In this document: piece by piece, positions 57,801-64,000 of the stretch
Layout of the letters: every line of letters starts with the position of its first letter
How positions within the stretch are numbered: position 1 is the stretch's first letter
Assembly: GCF_013761175.1 (NCBI RefSeq)
Contig: NZ_JACDUR010000005.1
Location: 158,970-222,969 of the forward strand
Direction: 5' to 3'
DNA: 64,000 nt
From: Nonomuraea soli
GTDB lineage: Bacteria; Actinomycetota; Actinomycetes; Streptosporangiales; Streptosporangiaceae
Notes under the pieces: model-generated
Databases searched by the model: none
Seen by the model: only the letters and a program-made list of their open reading frames with translations
What the model was told of the DNA's origin: nothing
Translations under genes and position numbers: made by a program

Positions 57801-58590
57801 AGGCCCCGCCGTACGGCACGCGCAGGCGCAACGGCACGATGTTCATCGCCATGCACGGCACCCGCAGCAGGTCCGTGCCGAGCCTGCCCATCACGGGCAG
57901 GCCGAGCACGACCTCGTCCGCGCCGGTCCAGGCGGCCAGGTGGCTCGCGGTGGCCGCGATCACCCGCTCGGCCAGGTCGGGTCCCCGGTACGGCAGGGCG
58001 GCGGTCGAGCGCACGACGCCGCCCAGGGGCGCGGGCGCGGCGAGCGAGACGGGTTCCGGCGCGCCGTCCAGGTGGCCGAGCCAGAATGACCGGTCCCGTT
58101 CGGCGCCGGTGGAGGCGGCGGGCACGAAGGGCGCGAGTTCGGCCGGGGCGCCGTTGTAGACGGCGGCGACCCGCCTGGCCAGCAGCGAGAAGGCGTAGCC
58201 GTCGGCGGCGATGTGGTGGATCTGCTGGTACCACACGTGGTGCCGCTCGCCCAGGACGAAGAGCGCCTGGGTGAACAGCGGCCCGGCTGCCAGGTCCACG
58301 GGACGCTCCAGCGAGGCCCGCATCCAGCCGAGCGCTTCGTCGAGCCCGGCGGGGGCGGCCACGTGCAGCGACCACGGCTCGCGGCGGAAGACCTGCGCTC
58401 CCGCGCCGAACCTGGCGTGCAGGGCGTCGGCCGCATCGACGACGGTCCGCAGCGCCGCCGAGAACCGCTCCACGTCGAGCGGCCCGACGATCTCGACGTA
58501 TTCGCCGGCGTTGTAGATCGGCGACAGCGGATCGAGGGCCTGCCCGGTCCAGATGCCTTCCTGCGCGGGCGTCAGCGGTGACTCACTCAC
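54826..58590 (-). CDS. mxcG: NRPS (C-A-PCP-reductase), myxochelin synthase-like
   Basis: A 1254-residue single-module synthetase. The condensation domain (about 1-390) has active site QIHHIAADGYAF. The adenylation domain (about 395-820) has core YTSGSTGRPKG. The carrier domain has LGGTSLQTIQ (phosphopantetheine Ser near 901). The terminal thioester reductase (about 960-1254) has TGATGFVGRHLL and the YQRSK active pair. Pocket residues read D-A-E-D-I-G-T-V-V, which from memory matches lysine-type codes including myxochelin synthase. Predicted role: condense two dihydroxybenzoyl groups from the separate carrier onto both amines of lysine, then reductive release to an aldehyde or alcohol. The A-PCP linker is an Ala/Ser/Pro repeat. 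Confidence 0.88.
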   Translation of the reverse strand: MSESPLTPAQEGIWTGQALDPLSPIYNAGEYVEIVGPLDVERFSAALRTVVDAADALHARFGAGAQVFRREPWSLHVAAPAGLDEALGWMRASLERPVDLAAGPLFTQALFVLGERHHVWYQQIHHIAADGYAFSLLARRVAAVYNGAPAELAPFVPAASTGAERDRSFWLGHLDGAPEPVSLAAPAPLGGVVRSTAALPYRGPDLAERVIAATASHLAAWTGADEVVLGLPVMGRLGTDLLRVPCMAMNIVPLRLRVPYGGAFDALCGQVAGVVRDSRPHHGYRYEWLRRDLRLVGGERRLFGPVVNLLPFRRPLAFGEATGTVRTLSAGPVEDLSVTVSDRVVLEANAAAYSADEVEGHLQSWLEHFGGLLSGRPVRHGSPLDGGPLPAPAVPVACLLRARAAERPFEGAVELGGRRMTYRELMKAAQAFGEHAFGTQAGRAGLAGVMLPRGVEAIVAIVGCALAGVAYLPLDPTWPKARLDAVLADARPDVLVTPSGVRRLSTGSPSGLAYVMYTSGSTGRPKGVAVGNEALAQFVAGASARYGITGEDRVLQFAPLHFDASVEEIFLTLCAGGCLVLRTDDMIASVPRLLQACADLGITVLDLPTAYWHEVAHALAAGLCSLPSGLRTVIIGGEAAQPARVADWHAAVGAGVRLINTYGPTEATVVATAADLEPGDAEAPIGRPLPGVRLAVSRGELVIKGDGVARGYVGGAGFDRVYRTGDRVRVRRDGQLVHLGRVDDQFKISGHRVDPGEVEAALLAHPSVREAAVVGRVGSGGVRHLAAFVVGEAADLREHLRGVLPAALIPGHIAYVGRLPRTGSGKIDRAALRDSLTAAPASVGGSAVSPAVSPAGAPAGAPASSLAVSPVFAAVLDVWREVLGIPEISPDADFFLLGGTSLQTIQVVNRLSVLLGRQIPGTLVFRHPTPTTLAAALQGDAAADAPWERDARLPDDVRPRRTPHAGAVLLTGATGFVGRHLLAELLAATDARVVCPVRDPSRLPGHPRVLAVPTDLTTPGWTAGLPRVDAVYHNAAVVNVTRGYASLSPVNVGATIDVLRLGVPVHHVSTLAVAPPGRPIPEDFVPAHDGLRDGYQRSKWAAEELVRQALDRGLPAAVYRLGRVVGEPNPQDLFWRILRACEQTGARPELDVVEPWTPVGYAAQAIVGLSATGATGVFNLAPRPPVRLGEVLAELLGVPRIPLPAWVERIRALDPALALFFDLAAGAPEALGEVRCERASAFECPPIIYKEVLC

Positions 58591-58765
58591 CCGCCAGCTC
58601 CACCCAGGCGCGCAGCGTGGGCCGCTCGGCCAGGTCGGCGAAGTCGACCTCGAGCCGCTCGGCGACGATCATCAGCCGGACGGAGTCGAGCCCGTGGTCG
58701 AACAGGTTCTCGTCGTCGCCCGGCACGGTGCCGTCGAGCAGGGAGGCCACGTATTCGCGCATCAT
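58583..58765 (-). CDS. Stand-alone aryl carrier protein (60 aa)
   Basis: A very short carrier protein: MMREYVASLLDGTVPGDDEN, then LFDHGLDSVRLMIVAERLEV and DFADLAERPTLRAWVELAGE. The Ser28 in GLDSVRL is the phosphopantetheine attachment site, as in the aryl carrier domain of EntB/DhbB. In those proteins it is fused to the isochorismatase; here it is a separate gene overlapping the isochorismatase stop (ATGATGA) and the NRPS start (8 bp). The segment between helices 2 and 3 is shorter than in EntB. It should carry 2,3-dihydroxybenzoate loaded by DhbE. Confidence 0.82.
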   Translation of the reverse strand: MMREYVASLLDGTVPGDDENLFDHGLDSVRLMIVAERLEVDFADLAERPTLRAWVELAGE

Positions 58766-59376
58766 CGCGGCACCGCCGACAGCTCCTTGGCCGAGACGAC
58801 CTGGGCGCAGCGTTGCGCCACGTACTCCAGCGCGCCCACGTGGTGCTCCAGCGAGAAGTCGGCGACCGCGTCGCCCACCACGAAGGGCTGGATGTCGCGC
58901 ATGAACGCGTCGAGTGCGGTGGCCTGCACGCCGATGTGGGCGTAGATGCCGGTGATCAGGAGCTGGTCGCGGCTGCCCAGCCGGTCGGCCAGGTCGGTGC
59001 GGACGAACGCGCTGTAGCGCCATTTGGTGAGCACGCAGGCGGGATCCTGCGGCCGCAGCGCGTCGACGATCGCGGCGCCGTACGGGTCGCCGAGTCCCCG
59101 GCCCCAGAAGTCGGTCAGGAGCCCGCGCTGGCGAGGTGTCTGGGAGCCGGGCTGGGCGGAGTAGAAGACCGGGATGCCGGCCGCCTCGCACATCTCGCGC
59201 AGCCCGAGGATGTTGTCGATCACCGACGGGATGGGCTCGGACTCGAAGGGCGCCAGGAAGTGGTTCTGCATGTCGTGGATCAGCAGCGCGGCGCGCGCGG
59301 GCTCGACCCGCCAGGCGACCCGGTTGTCCGGCAGGGCGGTGGGCAGCTCGTAGGCGGGGATCGCGGGCAGTGCCAT
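58762..59376 (-). CDS. dhbB: Isochorismatase (DhbB/EntB hydrolase part)
   Basis: A 204-residue isochorismatase: LPDNRVAWRVEPARAALLIH, DMQNHFLAPF, CVLTKWRYSAFVRTDL and LLITGIYAHIGVQATALDAF. It hydrolyses isochorismate to 2,3-dihydro-2,3-dihydroxybenzoate and pyruvate in catechol siderophore synthesis. It corresponds to the N-terminal domain of EntB/DhbB; the aryl carrier domain is encoded separately. It begins two bases after the DhbE stop. Loss of the catalytic Cys seen in other cysteine hydrolases of the fold (IGV in place of IGC) is normal for true isochorismatases. Confidence 0.9.
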   Translation of the reverse strand: MALPAIPAYELPTALPDNRVAWRVEPARAALLIHDMQNHFLAPFESEPIPSVIDNILGLREMCEAAGIPVFYSAQPGSQTPRQRGLLTDFWGRGLGDPYGAAIVDALRPQDPACVLTKWRYSAFVRTDLADRLGSRDQLLITGIYAHIGVQATALDAFMRDIQPFVVGDAVADFSLEHHVGALEYVAQRCAQVVSAKELSAVPR

Positions 59377-59378
59377 GG

Positions 59379-60902
59379 TCAGACCTCTCCTCGCAGGCCA
59401 GCGCGCAACGCGGCGCGCAGTTCCTTCTTGCTGGTCTTGCCGACCCCGGTGGTGGGGAAGGCGGTGACGAACTCCACCCGGTCGGGCACCTTGTAGGCGG
59501 CCAGTCCCTGTTCGCGGACGAACGCCCGGATCTCGGCGGCCGTCGGGGGCGTGCCACCGGGCAGGACGAACGCGCAGCTGCGTTCGCCGAGGTAGGGGTC
59601 GAGCAGCGAGACGACGGCCGCGTCCAGGACGGCCGGGTGGGTGAGCAGGCAGGCTTCGACCTCCTCGGGCGAGACCTTCTCGCCGCCGCGGTTGATCAGG
59701 TCCTTGACGCGGCCCTCGACGACCAGGTGGCCGCTCGGCGTGCGCCGTACCAGGTCTCCGGTGCGGTAGTAGCCGTCGTCGGTGAAGGCCGACGGGTCGG
59801 CGTCGCGGTAGTAGCCGCGGATCGTGTAGGGCCCTCGGGTGAGCAGTTCGCCGGTCTCGGCGGGCCTGCCGTCCTCGTCGACGATCAGCACCTCGTCGTG
59901 GGGCGAGATCGGGCGCCCCTGCGTGGTGTGCACGATCTCGTCGGGGTCGTCGGCACGCGTGTAGTTGACCAGCCCCTCGGCCATGCCGAACACCTGCTGC
60001 AGGCGGCACCCGAGCTCGGGGCCGACCCGCCGCGCCGTCTCGGCGGGGAACGGGGCGCCGCCCACCTGGAGCACCCGCAGGCCGGACAGGTCGTGCTTCC
60101 TGCGCGCGGCCATCCACACCAGCGCCAGGGGCGGCACCAGGGCGGTCATCGTCACCCCCTCCTTCTCGATCAGGGGGAAGGCGACGTCGGGGGTGGGCGC
60201 GGGCGCCATCACCACCCGGCCGCCGGCGTGCAGCACGCCGAGCACGCCGGGCGAGCTGAGCGGGAAGTTGTGCGCCACCGGCAGCGCGCACAGGTAGACG
60301 CTCTCCTCGGACAGCTCGCAGATCTCGGCGCTGGCGCGCACGCTGTACAGATAGTCGTCGTGGGTGCGCGGGATCAGCTTGGGCAGGCCGGTGCTCCCGC
60401 CCGACAGCTGCAGGAAGGCGACGTCGGAGGCGTCGGGCCCGTCCAGCTCGCGCGGTTCGGCGTACGGCAGGGCGTCGGCGTACAGCGTGGGCACCGGGGA
60501 TTCGACGGCCAGGTCGCGCGCCGTCACGTAGGCGGTGGCGCCGCTCTGCCCGGCCAGGTGGGCGATCTCGGCGCCGCGGTGCGCGGGCAGCGCGAACACG
60601 GGCAGGGCGCCCAGCCGGAACAGGGCGAAGACCACCTCGAAGAAGGCGGCGTCGTTCGGCAGGTGCACCACCACCCGCTCTCCCTTGCGCAGCCCGTGAT
60701 CGGCCAGCCCCGCGGCCAGCCGGTCGGCGGCGTGGTCGAGCCCGGCGTAGGTCAGGCGCACGTCACCCGCGACGACGGCCTCCCGCGTCCCGTGGCGCCG
60801 GGCCAGCTCGCGCAGCCACTGCCCGAAGGTCTCACCGCGCCAGTAACCCAGCGCCCGGTAGGCGGAGGCGAACTCCTCGGGCCAGGGAGTGTGGTCAGAC
60901 AT
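59379..60902 (-). CDS. dhbE: 2,3-dihydroxybenzoate-AMP ligase (DhbE/EntE)
   Basis: A 507-residue adenylating enzyme: FLQLSGGSTGLPKLIPRTHD, PVAHNFPLSSPG (the Asn-Phe aryl pocket characteristic of DHB/salicylate ligases), YYRTGDLVRRTPSGHLVVEG and the catalytic Lys in the C-terminal GVGKTSKKELR. It activates 2,3-dihydroxybenzoate with ATP and loads it onto the aryl carrier protein. The start ATG 60902 overlaps the isochorismate synthase stop by eight bases (ATGTCTGA). Confidence 0.92.
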   Translation of the reverse strand: MSDHTPWPEEFASAYRALGYWRGETFGQWLRELARRHGTREAVVAGDVRLTYAGLDHAADRLAAGLADHGLRKGERVVVHLPNDAAFFEVVFALFRLGALPVFALPAHRGAEIAHLAGQSGATAYVTARDLAVESPVPTLYADALPYAEPRELDGPDASDVAFLQLSGGSTGLPKLIPRTHDDYLYSVRASAEICELSEESVYLCALPVAHNFPLSSPGVLGVLHAGGRVVMAPAPTPDVAFPLIEKEGVTMTALVPPLALVWMAARRKHDLSGLRVLQVGGAPFPAETARRVGPELGCRLQQVFGMAEGLVNYTRADDPDEIVHTTQGRPISPHDEVLIVDEDGRPAETGELLTRGPYTIRGYYRDADPSAFTDDGYYRTGDLVRRTPSGHLVVEGRVKDLINRGGEKVSPEEVEACLLTHPAVLDAAVVSLLDPYLGERSCAFVLPGGTPPTAAEIRAFVREQGLAAYKVPDRVEFVTAFPTTGVGKTSKKELRAALRAGLRGEV

Positions 60903-62040
60903 CGGCCAGGCCCATCGCGCGCAGGGCGGTGGCGAACTTGGCGCTCGTCTCGGCCAGCTCCGCCTCGGGGTCGGAGCCGGTGACGATGCCCGCCCCGGCG
61001 AAGAGGGTGATCGTGGCGCCGTCGGCGACCGCGCAGCGGAGCGTCACCGCCCACTCGCCGTCGCCCGAGGCGTCCTCCCAGCCGACCATCCCGGCGTAGA
61101 AGCCGCGGTCGAAGGGCTCCAGCTCGCCGATGACGCGCAGGGCGTCGTCGGTCGGCACGCCGCCGACGGCGGGCGTGGGGTGCAGGGCGGCGGCCAGCGT
61201 GAGCGAGGTGGTCTCGGGGCCGGCCAGCTCGCCGGTGACGGTGGTGGCCAGGTGCCACATGGTCGCGGTGGCGGTCAGGCTCGGCTCGGCGGGCACCGTC
61301 AGCGAGCGGCAGTGGGGCCGCAGCGCCTCGGCGACGGCCGCGACGACGAGGGCGTGCTCGTGGCGGTCCTTCCTGGAGCCGAGCAGCGGGGCGGGGTCGC
61401 AGGAGCGGGGCAGCGAGCCGGCCATCGGGGTGGCGACCACGCGGGTGCCGGTGCGGGAGACGAGCAGCTCGGGGCTGGCGCCGAGCAGGGTGCGGTCGCC
61501 GGGCAGGGGCACGGAGTAGGCGTATCCGGAGGGGTCGTGGGCGGCCAGGGCGGACAGCACCGCGGCCAGGTCGCCGTGGAAGGGCAGGCGCAGGGTGCGG
61601 GCGAGCACGACCTTCTCCAGGCGGCCGGCGCGCAGGTCGGCGACCGCTCCGGCGACGGCACGCCGGTAGGCGTCGGGGGTGGGGAAGGGTTCGGCTCGCT
61701 GGAGGCGGTCAGGAGGCGGTGCCGCCTGTCGTACGGCCGCGGAGGGTGCGGGCGCCTGCCGTACGGAGACGGGGACGGCGAGGCACGCGGCGGCCTCGGG
61801 CGCGAACGGGACCGCGCCCACCACGATGGGCCGCTCGTGCCCGGCCGCCAGCGCGACCCGCAGCGAGCCGCTGACCCGCGCGGGCAGGTCGGCCAGCCCG
61901 GCCGGCCGCACCGAGTGCGGCACGGCGAAGTAGACGCCCTCGGCCAGCAGCGTGCCGCGCGAGGTGGAGAAGACGAAGGTGGAGTCGGGCCGGTAGGCGG
62001 ACAGCACGCCGCCGGCCGGGGCGAGCCCGGGTGAAGACAT
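60895..62040 (-). CDS. dhbC: Isochorismate synthase (DhbC/EntC)
   Basis: A 381-residue chorismate-binding enzyme: LEKVVLARTLRLPF, LLGASPELLVSRTGTRVVAT PMAG region, TTSLTLAAALHPTPAVGGVP and the closing FDRGFYAGMVGWEDASGDGE, then FAGAGIVTGSDPEAELAET. These match EntC/DhbC/MenF family sites for chorismate and magnesium. It converts chorismate to isochorismate, the first step of 2,3-DHB synthesis. The first 100 residues are Ala/Pro-rich and variable, as usual. It lies 16 bp after the DhbA gene. Confidence 0.92.
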   Translation of the reverse strand: MSSPGLAPAGGVLSAYRPDSTFVFSTSRGTLLAEGVYFAVPHSVRPAGLADLPARVSGSLRVALAAGHERPIVVGAVPFAPEAAACLAVPVSVRQAPAPSAAVRQAAPPPDRLQRAEPFPTPDAYRRAVAGAVADLRAGRLEKVVLARTLRLPFHGDLAAVLSALAAHDPSGYAYSVPLPGDRTLLGASPELLVSRTGTRVVATPMAGSLPRSCDPAPLLGSRKDRHEHALVVAAVAEALRPHCRSLTVPAEPSLTATATMWHLATTVTGELAGPETTSLTLAAALHPTPAVGGVPTDDALRVIGELEPFDRGFYAGMVGWEDASGDGEWAVTLRCAVADGATITLFAGAGIVTGSDPEAELAETSAKFATALRAMGLADV

Positions 62041-62056
62041 TCAAGGGGTCCAATCG

Positions 62057-62767
62057 TCAGAGAGAAGCGCCGCCGTCGACGTAGAGCTCGTGCATGGTGA
62101 TGTGCCTGGCCCGGTCGGAGGCCAGGAAGAGCACGGCTTCCGCGACGTCGGCGGGCTGGGCGACGCGGCCCAGCGGGATGCCGATGCGGAAGCGCCCGGG
62201 CGAGCCGTTCACGGGGTCGCCCGGCAGCGCGCGCAGCATCTCGGTGTCGGTCGAGCCGGGGGCCACGACGTTGCAGCGGATGCCGAGCGGCGCCAGCTCC
62301 AGCCCCAGGCACTTGGTGAACATCGTGGCCGCGGCCTTGGCGGCGGCGTAGGCGGAAAGGTGCGCGCGCGGCACTCCCGCGGCGTTGGAGGAGACGGTGA
62401 TGATGGCGCCGCTCCGCCGCGGGATCATGTGCCGGGCCACGGCCCGGCAGGTGTGGAAGACGCCGTCGGCGTTGACGGCGAAGGCGCGGCGCCACTCGGC
62501 GTCGGTGAGCGCGGTCACCGGTCCGTGGCACAGGACGCCGGCGACGTTGACGAGGATGTCGATCGGGCCCGTCGCCAGCTCCGCGGCTTCGACGGCACGA
62601 TCCACCTGGGCGGAGTCGGTGACGTCGACCGAGGTGTCGAGGTCGAGCACGGTGACCCTGCTGCCGGCCGCGCGCAGGGCGATGTCGACCGCCTTGCCGA
62701 TGCCGCCCGCGCCGCCGGTGACTAAGGCATGCCTGCCTTGGAGATCCAATCCAGCTCCCCGAGTCAT
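62057..62767 (-). CDS. dhbA: 2,3-dihydro-2,3-dihydroxybenzoate dehydrogenase (DhbA/EntA)
   Basis: A 236-residue SDR enzyme. The NAD site is LVTGGAGGIGKAVDIAL, followed by NVAGV, then the catalytic Ser in ITVSSNAAG and the YxxxK pair in AYAAAKAAATMF; the C-terminal RHITMHELYVDGGASL closes the fold. It oxidises the isochorismatase product to 2,3-dihydroxybenzoate. It is first in the operon. The ATG at 62767 shares its first base with iron box 1, implying a leaderless message or a start slightly further downstream. Confidence 0.92.
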   Translation of the reverse strand: MTRGAGLDLQGRHALVTGGAGGIGKAVDIALRAAGSRVTVLDLDTSVDVTDSAQVDRAVEAAELATGPIDILVNVAGVLCHGPVTALTDAEWRRAFAVNADGVFHTCRAVARHMIPRRSGAIITVSSNAAGVPRAHLSAYAAAKAAATMFTKCLGLELAPLGIRCNVVAPGSTDTEMLRALPGDPVNGSPGRFRIGIPLGRVAQPADVAEAVLFLASDRARHITMHELYVDGGASL

Positions 62768-62785
62768 TAGGTAAGGCTTGCCTAA
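62767..62785 (-). promoter_or_regulatory. Iron box 1 (IdeR/DmdR operator) before dhbA
   Basis: TTAGGTAAGGCTTGCCTAA, a 19-bp interrupted palindrome. It differs from the IdeR/DmdR consensus TTAGGTTAGGCTAACCTAA at only a few positions. It abuts the dhbA start, so iron-loaded repressor would block the siderophore operon promoter. Confidence 0.85.
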
Positions 62786-62815
62786 GTTAGATCGACCATG
62801 ACGCCTTGGTCAAGC

Positions 62816-62834
62816 TAAGGTAAGCCTTACCTAA
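62816..62834 (+). promoter_or_regulatory. Iron box 2 (IdeR/DmdR operator) before FecCD permease gene
   Basis: TAAGGTAAGCCTTACCTAA, a second iron box, fourteen bases upstream of the permease ATG. Its inner part GGTAAGCCTTACC is a near-perfect palindrome. The centres of the two boxes are 49 bp apart, so each divergent promoter has its own site. Confidence 0.85.
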
Positions 62835-62847
62835 AAGAGAGGACGTT

Positions 62848-63804
62848 ATGCGCTGGACGGGACTCGGTCTCTGCCTCGCCGCGCTGGCGCTGGTAGCTGG
62901 GCTCAGCATCGCCGTCGGGGCCCAGTCCCTCGATCCGGCGACGGTCTGGCAGGTGCTCTGGCACCCCGACGCGGGCCAGGCGTCCTCGATCGTCCACGAC
63001 CTGCGCATCCCCCGCACGCTGCTGGGCCTGTGCGTCGGCGCCGCCCTGGGGCTGTCGGGAGCGATCATGCAGGCGCTGACCCGCAACCCCCTGGCCGACC
63101 CCGGACTGCTCGGCGTGAACATGGGCGCCTCCCTCGCGGTGGTCTGCGCGATCATGTTCTTCGGAGTCGAGGACCTGACCGTCTGGGTCTGGTTCTCGAT
63201 GGCGGGCGCGCTGCTGGCCGCCGTCGCGGTCCACCTGATCGGCTCCGACCACCTCGTGCTCGCGGGCGCGGCCATCAGCGCCTGCCTGCTGGGCGCGGTC
63301 AACGCGGCGCTCTCGCTCGACGCCGGGGTCTTCGACCAGTGGCGCTACTGGGACGTGGGGGCGCTCAACGGCCGCTCGATGGAGATCGTGGTCCAGGTCG
63401 CCCCCTTCGTGGCCGCCGGGACCCTGCTCGCCCTGGCCCTGGGAGGCGGGCTGAACGCCCTGTCGCTCGGCGAGGACGTGGGCAGGAGCCTCGGGCTCCG
63501 TCCGGGCCGTACGAAGATCCTGGCCGCGCTGGCGGTGACGCTGCTGTGCGGCGCCGCCACGGCCGCCGCCGGGCCGATCGGGTTCGTCGGCCTGATGGCC
63601 CCGCACGCCGTGCGCGCCTTCACCGGCGCCGACCACCGCTGGGTGCTCGCCTTCTCCGCCGTCGTCGCTCCCGCCCTGCTGCTGGCCGCCGACGTGCTGG
63701 GCCGCGTGATCGTACGGCCGGCGGAGCTGGAGAGCGGCATCGTCACCGCCTTCGTGGGCGCCCCGATCTTCATCTACCTGCTGCGCCGCAGGAGGTTCGC
63801 GTGA
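62848..63804 (+). CDS. FecCD-family iron-siderophore ABC permease
   Basis: A 318-residue permease with about nine to ten helices. Family hallmarks: DLRIPRTLLGLCVGAALGLS, GAIMQALTRNPLADPGLLGV near residue 70-90, and GPIGFVGLMAPHAVRAFTGA near the C-terminal third. It imports ferric siderophore with a partner permease, ATPase and receptor. The ATG is preceded by GAGAGG. It is controlled by iron box 2 and starts the uptake operon divergent from the biosynthetic one. Confidence 0.92.
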   Translation: MRWTGLGLCLAALALVAGLSIAVGAQSLDPATVWQVLWHPDAGQASSIVHDLRIPRTLLGLCVGAALGLSGAIMQALTRNPLADPGLLGVNMGASLAVVCAIMFFGVEDLTVWVWFSMAGALLAAVAVHLIGSDHLVLAGAAISACLLGAVNAALSLDAGVFDQWRYWDVGALNGRSMEIVVQVAPFVAAGTLLALALGGGLNALSLGEDVGRSLGLRPGRTKILAALAVTLLCGAATAAAGPIGFVGLMAPHAVRAFTGADHRWVLAFSAVVAPALLLAADVLGRVIVRPAELESGIVTAFVGAPIFIYLLRRRRFA

Positions 63805-64000
63805 GAACCCTGCGCCTGGCGACCTGGTCGCTGCGCGTCCACGTACGCGGGGCCGCAGTGGTGGCGATCCTGCTCCTGCTGCTCGCCGTCGTGTCGGTCC
63901 TGGCGATGTCGACCGGCTCCGCCCTGAGCCCCGGCCGGGCCCTGGCCTCGCTGCTCGGGTACGGCGACGCCACCGCCGACCTGGTGGTACACGGCTTCCG
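63801..64000 (+). CDS. Second FecCD-family permease (partial, cut by window edge)
   Basis: The first 66 residues of a partner permease: MRTLRLATWSLRVHVRGAAV, then VAILLLLLAVVSVLAMSTGS and ALSPGRALASLLGYGDATAD. The first membrane helix and the SPGRALASLLG stretch match the start of FepG-type subunits. GTG 63801 overlaps the stop of the first permease by four bases (GTGA). The rest, and probably the ATPase gene, lie outside the window. Confidence 0.85.
   Translation, partial: MRTLRLATWSLRVHVRGAAVVAILLLLLAVVSVLAMSTGSALSPGRALASLLGYGDATADLVVHGF

Noticed and set aside
54826..58590. Enterobactin- or bacillibactin-type synthetase.
   Set aside because: The module has no thioesterase and no serine, threonine or glycine code; it ends in a reductase and has a lysine-like code.

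Overview
The window is very GC-rich, strongly G/C-biased at third codon positions, dense with ATGA/GTGA gene overlaps and GTG/TTG starts, and carries actinomycete-specific families: XRE-DUF5753 next to an S-adenosyl methyltransferase, RNHCP proteins, a conservon-type sensor with DUF742, DUF1023, DUF1707, STAS with a short sigma factor, and IdeR/DmdR-type iron boxes. It looks like chromosomal DNA of a Streptosporangiaceae-like actinomycete. Nonomuraea is a reasonable guess, made from gene style and from the myxochelin-type locus; nothing here proves the genus. I saw no rRNA, tRNA, insertion sequence or CRISPR array.

Layout. 0-7 kb: regulators and small housekeeping genes (methyltransferase end, XRE regulator, DUF1992, two RNHCP proteins, an APH-fold kinase, a large LuxR-type ATPase regulator, a permuted cysteine hydrolase and a 58-aa membrane protein). 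7-18.4 kb: an orphan lipoprotein solute receptor; a two-gene conservon remnant (sensor plus DUF742); then a tightly overlapping seven-gene minus-strand operon encoding a DUF917 protein, a HyuA-type hydantoinase/oxoprolinase and a complete oligopeptide-type ABC importer whose receptor is a close paralogue of the orphan one. 18.5-26 kb: DUF1023 hydrolase and lipoprotein, AlkA-like glycosylase, a frameshifted hypothetical gene, a cytosine-deaminase-like amidohydrolase, and Tex, whose end carries repeats, a hairpin and a 7-bp tandem array. 26-38 kb: an unknown multi-pass membrane protein, a DHFR-fold reductase, an atypical ROK regulator, and a minus-strand run of SpoU methylase, F420-type reductase, short methionyl-tRNA synthetase (with a possible Met-Met leader peptide), phosphotriesterase-like enzyme, STAS protein and sigma factor, plus an APC transporter and a universal stress protein. 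38-54.5 kb: LtrA with a MEDS/HATPase regulator, a TetR-FAD monooxygenase-Rieske oxygenase regulon with palindromic operators, an APC permease, two DUF2079 membrane proteins separated by a 16-bp minisatellite, a divergent GT4/PIG-L pair, and an AfsR/LuxR-like ATPase without a DNA-binding domain.

54.5-64 kb is a catechol siderophore locus. DhbA, DhbC, DhbE, isochorismatase, a separate 60-residue aryl carrier protein, one C-A-PCP-reductase NRPS and a DUF2218 protein form one overlapping minus-strand operon. It diverges from FecCD-type iron-siderophore permeases across a short region holding two iron boxes. A lysine-like adenylation pocket and the terminal reductase predict a myxochelin-like product (two 2,3-dihydroxybenzoyl groups on a reduced lysine), made and transported under iron limitation.
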